Shown here: piece by piece, positions 13,301-24,500 of the stretch
Layout: each line of letters starts with the position of its first letter
Position numbering within the stretch: position 1 is the stretch's first letter
From: Antedon mediterranea
Taxonomy: Eukaryota > Echinodermata > Crinoidea > Comatulida > Antedonidae
Length of the DNA: 64,000 nucleotides
Reading direction: 5' to 3'
NCBI RefSeq assembly: GCF_964355755.1
Contig: NC_092671.1
Location: 25,542,070-25,606,069 of the forward strand
Made by a program: the position numbers and the translations under genes
The notes under the pieces: generated by a model
What the model was told of the DNA's origin: nothing
The model's input: only the letters and a program-made list of their open reading frames with translations
Database searches by the model: none

Positions 13301-16101
13301 TTGCCATCAAAGAATATTAGGCTGTGTTTATACAACACCCTTCTTACTTTACATGCCTACTATGTATGCATGTTTTCACAGACAAAGGCCAATCCCCTAA
13401 ACTGAGCTGTTCATACATGAATGTCAAATGCCGTGTTGTGAACATGAAGGTCAGTCACAGCCAAACGTCTGCTGCTATAACTTCTGCTGCGACTTGTCCC
13501 CTGAGGTTACTTAAAAACGCTACTACAGCTAACCAACCGGCCAAATTTGGCCGGTCTTGGTAGCCTTTTCAGGTGGATTCCTAAGTACACGCAATCCATT
13601 CATGTTTATACAACATGCCAGTGTACAACCGTGTTGATTTAGCATGTTGTATAAAAGCGCCCTTAGAATAAGAATGTTGTACCAAAGGGCTCTTGAGATC
13701 ACTAGGTAATATATAATTGAATGTGAAGAAATTATCTGGGTGCCCTAGACATTCTTTTATTATTCCATACTGTAAAGGCAACTAAACAGTATATCAAAAC
13801 ATTATAACCATTAAAGAAAATGTAAATTAGCAAAAATACATGCAAAACATACCTCTTGCACAGCTTGAGAAACAGAATTACCCACAATACTTTCACATAT
13901 GCGAGGACACAGACCACGGTAAAGGCCTGTAAAGCCGTCTACCTTTTTGATATGACCAGCTGTATATGGTAACAAAATTTAATGTAAATGGAAAATTGTA
14001 CTGTAGGCCTGGTAGTTGGCAGAGTGGAAAAAGGTACTCTAAAGTGTTTCAATCTACAGGTGTTTGAACATAATGCACTTGTCATTTGTACGACCCCCAG
14101 GAAAGATGCATCATGGATGCGTCATTTAAAAATAATTATTGATGCAGAAGTGCAGAACAATGATGTGTCAATGTTTGTCACTTTGCCACCCACCCTATTA
14201 TGAACAACATTGTCACTGTGCGTCAAAATGGCTGTGTCATGGTCACCTACAGGTAAGCCACTTTTTTGACGTAGGGGTGCATCATTCATAGTATTCATGG
14301 GTTATACAATTGACAAGTGCATAATTAGTGGATCAAAATCTAAGTCATTTTCGACATGAGAAAAATCATAATAATCTGAAATAGGCAGGATATGAACCAA
14401 CGACCTTGGGATTAGTAAGCAAGCAAGTTATTTATTCATTTATCATCACAATATAGAGCTTTCATTCAGCTTCATTTTATGATGTGTCATGGGTCATCGA
14501 CTGGACCTAGAAACCATCAAAACTATATGAATGTGGGAGCCAAGGAAACTGAAGTTCAAACAATAAAACTAAAAAAAATTATATAATTACCATATTCAAA
14601 GAAACCTGGCAAGAAGGTCACTCTTCTCATAAAAATATTCCTCCCCTCTCTTTGAGGAAGAGGTTCAAATCCAATCTATTAATCAAAATGAAAAAAAAAA
14701 TATTATTACATATACAATAATGTACTGTATTAAACATATAACGTCTCAAAAAACTGGTTTTGGTAAATTGAGTTCAAAGAAGAAACTAGTACTAGTAGTG
14801 CATTTGGACTATAACCTGTTTACAATACCATTTATACACCTCTTTCTCATGTCTACACAGTATCTAATGCACTTTTTATAATTGTATGACCCACTATATG
14901 ACTCCCGGGAAAGGTGCATCCATTTTTTCAATGTATGTCATACCTTATGAATACCATAATGCACCTGTGCAACAAAAATGTGACTTACCTTTAGGTGACC
15001 ATAATGTACTCATTTTGACACACTGTGACCATAATATATGGTGGGTGGTAAAGTGACAGAAATTGACCCACCATTGTTCATTGACGTGACATACCATCTA
15101 GGGTTTTTGACGCACCCCTGCATCAGTAAATATTTGTAAATGACGCATTCATGACTTACCTCTCCCCGGGGGTTGTATAGTGGGTCATAGGATTGACAAG
15201 TGCATATTAAAATTCCCAAACGGTATCCCTGAACGAAACAAGGTCTGATTTATAAATAACCAAAAATTCTATATTCAGATTATCGTTAAGTGATTAAAAT
15301 GTATTTAGGCTAGGCCAAAGCACACTTACAAACCCACCGTTGATTTTTATCGCAATGATTTAAAATGTCACCAACTTTATGTTCACAATCAAACATGCCT
15401 AATTTAGGTCTAGACTAGCCTCGGTCTGCTTATTTTAGCAACACCAATACCCCTGGGCCTACTGTACAATTTATAGCTAGCCTAGTAGTAGGGCTAGGCT
15501 AGCTAAACAAAAAAGAATAACATTCAAAAATATTACATATACCTAGGCCTAGGGCCTGCAACAATCGTGCAAATAATTATTAATGAACTCGACATACAAG
15601 ATAAAAAAGGAGTCAAAATTAATCATATTCATACTAGGCTAGGCCTAGTAGGCCCTAGAGGCCAGCTAGCTAGGCCTAGCCTATATTATTACTTATTTCC
15701 AACGTTTTATTTGATACAATCTTAGGTCTATCCCCGGGCCTATCTAATTTCTAATGCCTAGGCCCTACAGTTATAGATACAAATACTAGCCTAACTAATG
15801 GATTCACAACCTGCACACAATTGATGGTCGCAATCGTATTATTATTATTAGTCCTAGACCTAGCCTAGGCTAGTAGTAGTAGTAGCTAGCTAGAGCAGTA
15901 CAGGTTTAGGGCCTATAGCTAGGCCTACACATTTCTTAGAGGAGTATACACACTACATACAGTTAGAATGACACCAAATTAGACCTATACCTGTATAAGT
16001 GTTTTGACATAAGTAAGAGGATGAGCAACCGTAGTTAGCCCAATGTTTAAGGCAAATTGAGTCCATGGATCAGGACCACTTCCACTATGCATGGATGCCA
16101 T
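1361..16101 (-). CDS. mtch2: Mitochondrial carrier homolog 2 (MTCH2)-like protein, 11 exons, 310 aa
   Basis: Seen: exons on the minus strand, in transcript order, are 16101-15991, 14675-14591, 13959-13853, 13233-13141, 12675-12566, 12060-12001, 9050-8957, 8328-8281, 7880-7813, 2496-2421 and 1441-1361 (stop 1363-1361). They sum to 933 bp with every junction GT-AG and in frame. Length (310 aa) is close to human MTCH2 (about 303). Recognisable blocks in order are FEPLPQREGRNIF, GLYRGLCPRICESIVG, INHPFHVVAVRSMVQFVGKE, NGIAGFFAGLAPRLLLEIS, GFFASMITYPLGLISNIMAV, TYTNWLDCC and RGSSIFWRQVP, all matching MTCH2. Known of the family: MTCH2 is a divergent SLC25-fold protein of the mitochondrial outer membrane that acts as an insertase for alpha-helical proteins and as a tBID receptor. 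Start: the first ATG, in exon 1; a second in-frame ATG lies three codons on. Intron 9 is large (about 5.3 kb) because of nested transposons. No frameshift is visible. Orthology to MTCH2 rather than MTCH1 is inferred from length and motifs. Confidence 0.92.
1541..1710. repeat. Degenerate 'gtgtccctttaat' MITE copy
   Basis: Contains ggacaaagtgtccctttaat and aggtgttccctaaatagga. The same phrases recur at 11500-11640 and 12390-12540 and are amplified as an array at about 45.34-45.79 kb, so this is a member of one dispersed family. Confidence 0.55.
1965..2252. repeat. 96-bp tandem repeat, three copies (minisatellite)
   Basis: Units start at 1965, 2061 and 2157. Each contains ataaagac(t/c)gaagtggac, aaacagacgtatgcgacc and agacctactg(c/t)agccatg. 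The copies differ by only a few bases. The array lies in intron 10 of the mtch2-like gene, close to exon 10. Confidence 0.93.
2690..2850. promoter_or_regulatory. YY1-like and DR1-like motifs in the left long inverted repeat
   Basis: AAAATGGCGGCCATCTT at 2690-2706 matches the YY1 core on the opposite strand (AAGATGGCCGCC). TGACCTTTGACCA at 2838-2850 is a near-perfect DR1 nuclear-receptor element. Mirrored copies are at about 7376-7394 (YY1-like) and 7235-7247 (GGGTCAAAGGTCA). Sites are seen; binding is inference. Confidence 0.45.
3969..5227. mobile_element. hAT-like DNA transposon (1.26 kb, non-autonomous), nested
   Basis: Ends are CAGTGGCGTATCCAG at 3969 and its inverse CTGGATACGCCACTG at 5227. 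The 8-bp target duplication ATCGGAGG is at 3961-3968; the right copy is split by a second insertion and resumes at 5903-5910. An 8-bp duplication plus CAGTGG ends fits the hAT superfamily. G- and C-rich runs lie just inside both ends. No transposase is encoded; the interior is unremarkable apart from a palindromic gtacggccgtacgtac near 4960. Confidence 0.85.
5233..5901. mobile_element. MITE (669 bp) inserted in the target duplication of the hAT-like element
   Basis: Ends CAGCCCACGAAATTC and GAAATTCGTGGGCTG are perfect inverted repeats, flanked by the 6-bp duplication GATCGG (5227-5232 and 5902-5907). Subterminal regions are dense in the motif GTCGGCAA in both orientations, as often seen where a transposase binds. 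No coding sequence. Excising it restores an exact 8-bp duplication for the surrounding element, which fixes the order of insertion. Confidence 0.87.
6613..6625 (+). promoter_or_regulatory. Canonical DR1 sequence in the right long inverted repeat
   Basis: AGGTCAAAGGTCA is the exact consensus DR1 bound by HNF4, COUP-TF and RXR heterodimers in animals. It sits near the inner end of the right arm of the large inverted-repeat element. Whether any receptor binds here is not known. Confidence 0.4.
9152..11120 (-). mobile_element. CR1-like LINE, copy A: endonuclease domain fused to the C-terminal part of the reverse transcriptase by an internal deletion
   Basis: An open frame of 507 codons runs from 11117 to 9594. 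It encodes an APE-type endonuclease with SETW, GGGVALLY, GDFNIH and SDHYAI motifs, then jumps at about position 9869 to the distal reverse-transcriptase region (VVRNLGIMLDSNL). The catalytic RT core (YADD box) is missing. After a small indel near 9594 the C-terminal tail continues in another frame (HWLPVQQRIKYKL, WNSLPATV). A short 3' UTR ends in an (AAT)n run at 9152-9176. The element lies in intron 6 of the mtch2-like gene and is almost identical to copy B at 55.2 kb where they overlap, so it is recent. The HWLPV...WNSLP tail is typical of the CR1/L2 group. Confidence 0.9.
11500..11640. repeat. Copy of the 'gtgtcccctaatagagg' dispersed repeat
   Basis: Contains tataaggggacatgtac, cccttaacagaggtgtcctc and gtccctttaaggggag, the same phrases as at 1541-1710, 12390-12540 and the 45.34-45.79 kb array. 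Intronic and non-coding. Confidence 0.55.
12390..12540. repeat. Copy of the 'gtgtcccctaatagagg' dispersed repeat
   Basis: Contains cacctattacgggacacc, gtgtccacttaatagggg and ttgaggtgtcccctgaat. It has the same make-up as the copy at 1541-1710 and lies in intron 5 of the mtch2-like gene, just beyond exon 5. Confidence 0.6.
13319..13664. mobile_element. Probable hAT-type MITE (346 bp)
   Basis: Inverted ends are AGGCTGTGTTTATACAACA at the left and AAGGGCGCTTTTATACAACA as the complement of the right. Flanks AGAATATT (13311-13318) and AGAATAAG (13665-13672) agree at six of eight positions, as expected of an aged 8-bp duplication. It lies in intron 3 of the mtch2-like gene; no coding sequence. Confidence 0.6.
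14074..14321. mobile_element. MITE with TGCACTTGTCA ends and TAA target duplication (248 bp)
   Basis: Perfect 11-bp inverted ends TGCACTTGTCA/TGACAAGTGCA are flanked by TAA on both sides (14071-14073 and 14322-14324), a 3-bp signature of PIF/Harbinger-type elements. Lies in intron 2 of the mtch2-like gene. Confidence 0.78.
14380..14412 (-). repeat. tRNA-derived SINE relic (T-arm/B box only)
   Basis: The complement contains AAGGTCGTTGGTTCATATCC, a good RNA polymerase III B box/T-arm. No convincing A box or acceptor stem is present, so this is a fragment. Confidence 0.35.
14868..15204. mobile_element. Second copy of the TGCACTT MITE family (337 bp)
   Basis: Begins TGCACTTTTTATAATTGTAT and ends ATAGGATTGACAAGTGCA, with flanking TAA (left) and TAT (right). 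Interior phrases such as gggtggyaaagtgac and gacgcacccctgcatc are shared, partly inverted, with the copy at 14074-14321. It lies in intron 1 of the mtch2-like gene, less than 700 bp from the first copy. Confidence 0.72.
15395..15930. repeat. Cluster of AGGCCTAG/CTAGCCTAG motifs in intron 1
   Basis: Dozens of short overlapping copies of taggcctag, gcctaggcc and ctagctag occur within about 500 bp just downstream of exon 1 of the mtch2-like gene. Such runs are familiar in echinoderm DNA. No larger repeat unit was found. Confidence 0.6.
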
Positions 16102-17050
16102 TTTCGCCGATTTTCTGAAAAATGTCGACCGACCACAAAAAAAGGGGATAACGCTTGTAATATTTTGCAGCCCGCCCTCTAGACTATATAGTATACCAAA
16201 ATTGGAATTTATGCGACTTTTTATAATTACTGTATAATACTGTAGTTATTATGGAATTTTATGAGAACATCCTGTGTATCCCATTCTAAGTAATCGATTC
16301 ATCACTGCCACCAAAATTTATTCTGCTGATGATCCTTGAAAATATCATCATCTAGTATTAATTATAGCTGTATCCATCATACAGTTACTGTAAATGTTTT
16401 CGATAAAAGGTTTGATAAAAACAATGACTGGTAAAAACAACAGTTTTTTAATGAAAAAGTCGACAACAATAACATAACAAACATACATTGGAATGAAATT
16501 GAAAAACTATATGAAATTAATTTTTATATCAAAAAACTAGTAGCCTCCTGACAAAGGAAATGTTATACAGTACAACCTTCCATAGAATCATAAATGGCTA
16601 TTTTGTGCTGTACATGATGTATTTGTTTTTATTCATCATACCTTATTAATTTATACAATATTATATTGTGTGAATTATATAGAGTTAACTCTTCCAATAG
16701 GCCTATTGGACTCTATGAAAACCTGAAATTCTCAAAAAACCCAAAACTTTTCCTCAGGAAGCTATCAAATTCATTTTAGTTATAATTAAAAACATTAGAA
16801 TACCAGAATTTATTAGACAACCAGATACTGGGCCAGCTCAAGGGACGCAATGCAATCTAGATTGCCTTGGTTGACTGTAGGCCCATAAATATATAAAAAG
16901 AGAGATGAATATGAATTATGAATTGATCAAAATTCATGTTTAATACCGGATTCACACAAAATGAATCACATTGTAACAAATTGTTACCTTGGAACAAACG
17001 TGTGAAAGCTTTTCAGGCCTGTAAGATTACCTTGATTGGACCGTATTTAA
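16102..17050. other. Upstream region of the mtch2-like gene, no gene seen
   Basis: Intergenic, AT-rich. The first 80 bp upstream of the start codon include a pyrimidine/GC-rich piece (gcagcccgccctct at about 16169-16182) that could be part of a promoter. Nothing else is recognisable. Confidence 0.35.
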
Positions 17051-17227
17051 GCGTGGTTCCCACTAGTGACACAACACAACGACGTAACGCAACGCAAGTG
17101 AATTGACCAATCACAAGCGATGGCTTATTCGCTTGTGATTGCTAACTGTCTATAACTTTGCTTGTCATTGGTTGCAACCCTTGCGTTGATTTTACGTCCT
17201 TGCGTTACGTTCTAGTGGGAACCAAGC
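17051..17227. mobile_element. MITE of the TGGTTCCCACTAG family (177 bp)
   Basis: Ends GCGTGGTTCCCACTAG and CTAGTGGGAACCAAGC are inverted, flanked by TTTAA on both sides (17046-17050 and 17228-17232). The interior is rich in acgcaacgcaa and its complement. It lies between the two mtch2-type genes; a second member is at about 40445-40774 and a fragment at about 20850-20935. Confidence 0.8.
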
Positions 17228-18523
17228 TTTAAAATTGGATTTTTATTTTGGTTTTTAAAAGGACTCTTGGCAAGGAAATACGGTTTTAAAAACATTGAAA
17301 CAACAGGCCCTTACAATCCTTTAGACAAACACAGTATACAGTTAATACAAAATTCAAAATTGTATATGTAATAAATCAATATTAAAATAGCCTAAGCTAT
17401 TGCCTCTACCCCGTTATAATATACCATTTACATTATAAATATACAATCCTATTCTAAAGACTTATAGGGTTTTAAATCTATATTTTCATTATAAAAATAC
17501 AACAGTATACCATAGTACAATTTTATTCATTCTTGCTTTCATAACTCTGCAGAAACAAATTATTATAAAATTGCAAATATACTTACTAAAAAAAAAAATT
17601 GGTATTTCAAAATTATTCTATAGTAAATTCACCACTCACTGGTAACAAAAATGTTATAAGAATAAAATAAACCAAGGTGATTTTATAAACTTTTTGACGG
17701 ACTAGCGAAAAATAAAAATAGTTTGTAGATTTTTCTGCATGGGTCTATATAGAGAAATACTTAACAAATTGCTTATAAAATTCCAATATATATATATATA
17801 TCTTTTTTTGGCTTTTTCACATTTCACTTCTTGCAACTTTTTTAAAAAGATGCAACCGCACAAAAAAATTTCTTGGCAAATTTGGTACCTGTACAGTAGT
17901 TTTGCTGAATAAAATGTAAAATGGATATAAATCATATTTTGGTTTTTATTTATTGCAATAACATGGCATACCTAAAGGAAGTAACGCTTAAAAGAAGATT
18001 TTAAGATTTCAACCAGTATTACATAATAATTACTTCAGTTATGTTTCCTAAATTATACCAAAAATAGTGAGGCAAGTCATTATGATTCTATATTTCAATA
18101 TTTATCATAAGAAAGTATTCAACATGATCAAATCAAGTTTGAATTATGGAATCATAATCACTTACCACATGTCGGTTGTTTTATATCATATATTAGAATT
18201 ATTAGTAGACCCTCTAATAAACTATACTGCTATACCAATAAACATAAATATATAATTTCGAAAATAAACTTTAAAGCAGTGTGGAATATTGATATAAAAT
18301 AACGATTTAAAAATGGTAGAGATGATCTGAGAAAATCGGCAAAAAAGTTAAAAAAGGTAATTCCAACCATGGTTCAACTAAGACACAAATTGAAATCTTT
18401 TGCTAGATACAGTATGTAGACATCCTATGAATATACGATGTTGAAACACTGATATGACAACATAACAAACTGATATAGAAGCAGGTTTCTTTAGTAAGTG
18501 TTCATGACTCGTGCATCATTGCT
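17228..18523. other. Intergenic between the two mtch2-type genes, no gene seen
   Basis: Very AT-rich sequence with a short (TA)n run near 17789-17802. The region follows the stop codon of the divergent paralogue on its transcribed strand, so its 3' UTR probably lies in the upper few hundred bases. Confidence 0.4.
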
Positions 18524-21500
18524 TTATGCAGGAATCTGTCCCCAATATAACCTTAACCAGTTTTTCAGAAATCCCTAAGAAAAAAAACAGAAAATAAAAA
18601 AATTATATCAGTACACAAGAGCAAAAGTGAAATTTACTAAGGACAGGTTTAAAACCCATCGACACATCTTCATTGTCTTACTACCTTTCTGTGATTATCA
18701 AATTCAGAAGTAAAATCATCTACTTTCTTAGCATACTCATTATTCATTAAAATGAACAAGTAATTTTTTAATATCCTATTCAATTAAATTATAGTAAATT
18801 TTGTAACAATAAACAACAGACAGTGAATATTGACAGAACCATTTTTCCATTAATTACACTTTTTAGCAATATTTTAAAACAGAGAAATGAAATGCTTACT
18901 TCTCTCCATAGATCACGAAGGCAGTCGGTCCATTTATGATACACTGGCATTTTACGAGCAGCTTCAAGTCTATCAAATACGAATGTAAAAATATACAAAC
19001 TAATATAAATATAAAAAGAATTCAACTGAATGTATTTTTGTTGTTGTGGTATATCAGAAATAACTCAGTCACCAGTTCAGTGGTACTGGTATAAAAGTAT
19101 ATGAAATTCTGGCTACTTTGGTGGAAAGTTTGTATATTTGTAAATTTTCAGTATTTTTATTATTTGAGGGCGTTTCTACGACAGCCTATCTTGCAAACCT
19201 GGTGTGTAGCTGTTAACATGAGACCTTGATGCCATATGATTTGGTCAATTGAAAGTAGGATTCCTCTACAGTACGTCTTTAGATTAGTCTACACTATCAA
19301 ACAAAAAAATATGATGTGCCCATGATTGATGATTTCATATCACAACCATATTTGGGCATATCACTAACATATTTGGGCACATCACACCTTTTTTTTCAAA
19401 CTAGTTTGATAATGTACAGTAGCTTTAGCTGAGTCATGCTCCTAGTATGCTTCTAGAAGAGTATGGATTTACTAGCGACCAATGCAGAACTCTACGTACT
19501 AAAGATTGTGGCTGTTGAGTCCAGTGCACCTGGTTATCCTCTTGCAGAACAGCCAGTGAAGGCACCTCATATCTTGTGGACAACCATCATCAGCGTGGGA
19601 CAGGTGTTCGTCCACTTGCCCACAACCAGGAACAAGAACTACTACTTACCCAGAATTACTGACACACATGATGAGACTTGTTTGATCAAATGGTAAAAGA
19701 AATTGGAGCACAAAAAACCCAGAAACCTATAAAAAAAGACAAATTCATACATACTGAAGATTTTGCCTTTATTTCTTTCTTTTTTTATTCTATTATTATT
19801 TGTCCGTCAATTATCAATTATATCAAACTAACAAGCTTTTATCCAATTTTCTGAGTATATTCCTCTATGGCCATAAATAGCCTCAATAAGCTATCAGGTA
19901 AATTTCAGGTCAGAATAGCCAATGTTGCGAAGAGCATATAACATTATTAATTTATAACATGTTTCAGGTAACAACAAAATAAAATTGTTTTCTTTAATAT
20001 ATTTTATAAAGATTCCCGACAAATTCATAAGTATATATGCATGTAATGCGCAATAATGACAAATTAAAATCTAGTCAAAACCCCAGCAATATGACGGGTC
20101 TTACCACTGACAGGTCTCTGATTGAAGTTCTTTGAGTCTGTGTAAAAATGAAAACAAAAATAAAACATAACATTTCCATAACCCACATGGGTGAAAGTGG
20201 ATGGCTTTTAATTCAGAAATAAAGTCAACTCTCCCATCCTTGAGCTGGACTGGTACAGCAGGGCTTGATTTAGTACTTAGCCCTGCGTACAGTATCTAGT
20301 GAAAAACATACCGGGTTAGCGAATCTGCATCATCATGTTGCTCGCCGGGCTAGTAGAATTCAGCAAACAAATTTTATTGCAATTGCCTATTCACAGACCT
20401 TAAATTTCTTTCAAAATAAACGTAAATACATCTAGAATAGATATAGGTAGTATACACAGTAGGCCTAGATTATCTTTTTTTTTTTAATCTTTGAATAAAA
20501 AGGACAAACTAAGGTAAACATTTTTCAGAGTGTCCAATATTAGGAGAATCGACTGTATTTAAATGATAAAATGTAGATAATTAATTATATTTAGTCAAAA
20601 CATAGCTAAGCTGGTACAATTGAAATTTAAAACCTTCCCTACATACAGTTTTTTACTACTAACCTGGTTATCAAGTACATTGCTCCAAAGATAATACATT
20701 CCTTTTAATATTAACACACAACACACTTCATGTATTAGTTCTGGAACCAGACCACTGAAATGAAAAATGAAAACACAGTGTCAAGCATGGAATAAATAAA
20801 GTAAACCTGGAATGTACAGTACATGGTACCAGAAAGGAGTTACAGATTATCAGAGTTGTTACTTGTGATTGGTCAAATAGCTTGTGTTTTTGTGTGTATG
20901 TCTTTGCTAGCTACTGATGGGAACCAAGCCTTCAGGTACAGTACATTCATGCCTGTTTGTCGGAAGGAAGGATTGTGTTGTTCAATTCTTTGTGTGACTT
21001 CCCACTATTTAGAAAACAATTCCATCATGAATGTATTGCAGCTTAAGGCTGTTAATTATCACCAAATGCATACATAGTAAGGAAAGAATTTGGGACTTTT
21101 TCACCTTTACAAAAATTCATAGTTAGGAAAAGTTTAAATCACGTTTTTAGTTACCGTATATCTTTACAATCATCTCCACAATGTTATAGGGCTTATACAC
21201 TTCAGGTCATCATCATATGGGAATTGAACAAAATGCGTAGTGCATAATATAACACAGGCTTGCATACATTTAGAATTTTAGAAATAGACTTAGAGTACAC
21301 ATTGTGGGATGACTACTACGTCACATGATAGTCTATATGTCAGCATTGATGTTAGAATGCCAGATCGTGGCAGTGGCATAAACGCAGAGGCCCCTGGTTT
21401 AGGGAACCTAATAATAAGTAAATGCTGGATGCCTCGGGTGTTTTTAGCTATTTTAGACATATGATAATGCCTGTTTTTTCCTATTATTCTGCTCAGGGAC

Positions 21501-24500
21501 CCCAGGGTTTAGCAAGTTAGCGCTCTTAGCCTGGATAACCAACCCAAGAGCTAATATTAAAATATTAGATATTAAAGTACACTTACACAAAAAAACCACT
21601 AATTCCAGATTCATTATACATGTGTCTAAAAGGAGGAAACCATCCACTAAAAAAAGATAAATGAATGGATTGAATAAACATACAAGCTTTATTTATTATA
21701 AAATTACTTATTCGCAAAAGTAGTGACGATGTTTACAAAATAGCGCAAAAATACAGTTAGCCATCGTCACTAATAAAATATCAAATCTCAAATTGTGGAA
21801 TGGAAAGAAGTGAAAAATATCAATATCAGTATTACAAATATAATTGAATTATATTGAGTTATAAAAAGGAAGTCAACGGTATAGCATGTTCCGATCCTAT
21901 CATTATCGCAGATTCATTTAATTCCTTATTTTCGTCATATATATTCACCCTGTCACTGTATATAAAAAATTGAGAAACTTGAAAAACGGAAAAGCACCTG
22001 GTCCTGACTGTGTGACATCGTCTATGCTGAAGCTATGTGCTGCTAGTCTGTCACTGTTGCTGACAGACATATACAATTATAGCTTGTCTAGTGCCGAAGT
22101 ACCTTCGGCCCGGAAAGATGCAAATATTGCTCCCATTCACAAAAGGACAAGAAAGGCGAATTGAAAAATTACAGACCGGTAGCCTTAACTTCGCTATTTT
22201 GCAAAGTATTGGAGAGCATAGTTGCTGATGAACTTCGTAACCACCTAAACGAGTTCGGCCTTCTGTATGATGCGCAGCATGGATTTACTTCTGGTAAATC
22301 TTGTTCAAGCTTGCTTGCCGAGGCGACAACATCATGGACAACCTTACTTGACAAAGGTGTCCCACGCATTGGCATTGTTGCACTGGACTACAGTCGTGCA
22401 TTTGATTCCATTTCGTACTCTACAATGATTTCCAAACTAAAAAGAACCTATGGAATTTGTGGTTCCATGTTGCCTTGGTTGGAATCCGAGTCTAGGACTT
22501 AATCATCTTCTCTTCATCCATCTGGACACTATTGAGTAAAAAGTGCGATTTTTAAAGTACTACTCCTCCCTAGTTGTAGTATTGAGCTGGGATTTGGCAT
22601 GAATATACTACAGGGACATTTCCTCAAATCTATAGAGCCGGATTTTTTAATTTCAAACCGGATGCAGCCATATGACGTCTCGAAGATGGTACCATATATA
22701 CCGTATTTGGTAGGTTATTGATGTGTATGTGACGTCACATCCCGTCTTATGACGTCATTACAGCTTCATTTGCTGTACCCCGAGTATCGCACATTCGTGC
22801 TTTTTTGTTAATTAATTTGTTTAATTAAGAAGCCACAATGTGTGACACACACCACAGCGTTATGTAGTTATATGCGGCTTCTTGGCGTAGTGGTTATCAC
22901 GTTTGCTTAACAAGCAGAAGGTACCTGGTTTGAGCCCGGGCGAAACCATTTTTTTTTTAACTTTATGGTGAAAAGTACTGTATACGAAATATGATAATTA
23001 TACACAATATATCTTATTTTTATTATTTTTTTAAATACTTATTTTTTGTAATCGGTAATTATCACTTTTACACATGTTTATTTTGCTTTGTGCTTATTAC
23101 CATATTTATTTGTAATTTAAATGGATTAAAAAACTTTGTGTAACCCACATTTTTAGTGTAAGAGGTTTCGTAGTGTAGTGGTTGTCAAGTCTGCTTAACA
23201 CGCAGAAGGTCCCGGTTCGAGCCCTGGCATTATGGTGAAATATACTGTATACGTAATATGATATAGAGTATATTTCGTTTTATTACTCGGGGTACCCGAG
23301 TCTAGGACTCTCATCTTTTCCTCTTCTTCTTCCATCCGGACACTATTGACTACGTGCAAAACCATATCAATATGCAGACGACACTTGCATTGCTAAATGT
23401 ATAATGACGGAGGAAGATAGTTTATCTCTGCAACAGGACATTGACACGATCTCCTGGTGGTCAGCACTTAATTCACTTTCCCTTAACCCTAATAAATGTC
23501 AAGTCCTGTCATTGTCCAGAAAACGAGATCCCGTTGTTCAATCTTACATTCTAAATGGACATGAACTCATGAACGTTAATGACATTACGTTACTTGGTGT
23601 GGTAATATTTCATAATTTGTCATGGGCACATCAGGTAGATAATGTAACTTTTAAATGCAATAGGATGTTAGGTTTTATACGGTCAATTGCCACAGGTTGT
23701 TCTACATCTGTTTTACTTAAACTTTATAAATGTCTTGTTCTTCCCCATATTCAATATTGCTTCCCTGTTTGGTATCTTTATCGTCAAGATGTCATATTAA
23801 TAAGATAGAGAAAATTCAAAGAAGGGCAATTCAATTTATCCTTCATCAACGAATCTTAGATCAGCCATATTCTGACCGATTAACTAGACTGAATTTGATG
23901 ACAGCTGAATCAAATCGAGATTATTTTACCGTTATTTTTGTTACAAATATATTATATAAATTACAGAATAGTTTTATTTTAAATATTTTGATTATCAATT
24001 GTAGGCATTTGGATGTTCTAACTTTTAAACATCTTGCATCCAAAACTGATAGTGGAAAGCATTGTATCCCAACCAGATTTATTCGTTTGTGGAATTCACT
24101 ACCGGTCAATATTAAAGACGCCTTTGTTTGCGGAAGGGTACAATTTAAAAAAATGTTAATGGACCACTTTAACAATACTATGCCTCTTTAATGTATGGTA
24201 TTAATATTACATATTTACATTGTTTTATGTTTTAATGTATGCTTTGAGTGCTGGTGTGGCGACAATGGTCCTTCGACCTCTTTTGCTACTCCTTGATAAA
24301 TTTTATTTATTGTTTTAATGTTGCTAAAATTAATAAAATAAAATAAATAAAAAAATAAATAACAATATTTTTACAAATATCAAAGTGTGGAACATTAATT
24401 GAGCAACAACTGTTGGACTTTAAGCTCAGGTACAAGCATTAATTTTAAATATAATATCTGATTAATTGTACATAAATCAAATATTTGTAATAGAAATCAA

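Larger units (their letters stand above)
22775..23295. mobile_element. Inserted segment with GTACCCCGAGTA inverted ends inside the LINE
   Basis: GTACCCCGAGTA at 22775-22786 and its exact complement TACTCGGGGTAC at 23284-23295 bound a segment holding two tRNA-Val-like units about 287 bp apart, each followed by a related atggtgaaa...actgtatacg tail. A wider duplicated stretch (cgagtctaggact... ggacactattga) flanks the whole interruption at about 22491-22536 and 23297-23352. Its mechanism is unclear. Confidence 0.5.
21940..24355 (+). mobile_element. Non-LTR retrotransposon remnant (reverse transcriptase), frameshifted and interrupted
   Basis: Reverse-transcriptase segments appear in order: NGKAPGPD near 21985, then NYRPVALTS, VALDYSRAFDSISY (to about 22480), an interruption, then QYADDTCIAK just before 23400 and a C-terminal region to 24188 (NKCQVLSLSRK, LVLPHIQYCFPVW, WNSLPVNIK). 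At least two frameshifts separate the pieces. A run of aaataaataaaa near 24330-24355 marks the 3' end. The segment between about 22540 and 23290 is foreign to the reading frame and carries two tRNA-like sequences. It lies in intron 5 of the divergent mtch2 paralogue. Confidence 0.88.

Noticed and set aside
19463-19696. 77-codon plus-strand frame
   Set aside because: It overlaps, on the other strand, exon 9 of the divergent mtch2 paralogue (19650-19726) and matches nothing.
19861-19930. Alternative exon 9 of the divergent mtch2 paralogue, and another at about 19210-19275
   Set aside because: Neither gave a SGFF-like start or a GG-ended donor in phase; 19650-19726 satisfies both and aligns with the neighbouring gene.
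20846-20935. Third TGGTTCCCACTAG-family MITE
   Set aside because: Only one end (gatgggaaccaagcc) and a little interior are visible; too incomplete to list as an element.
22876-23232. Functional tRNA-Val genes
   Set aside because: Both units have broken acceptor stems or T-arms, so they were called pseudogenes.
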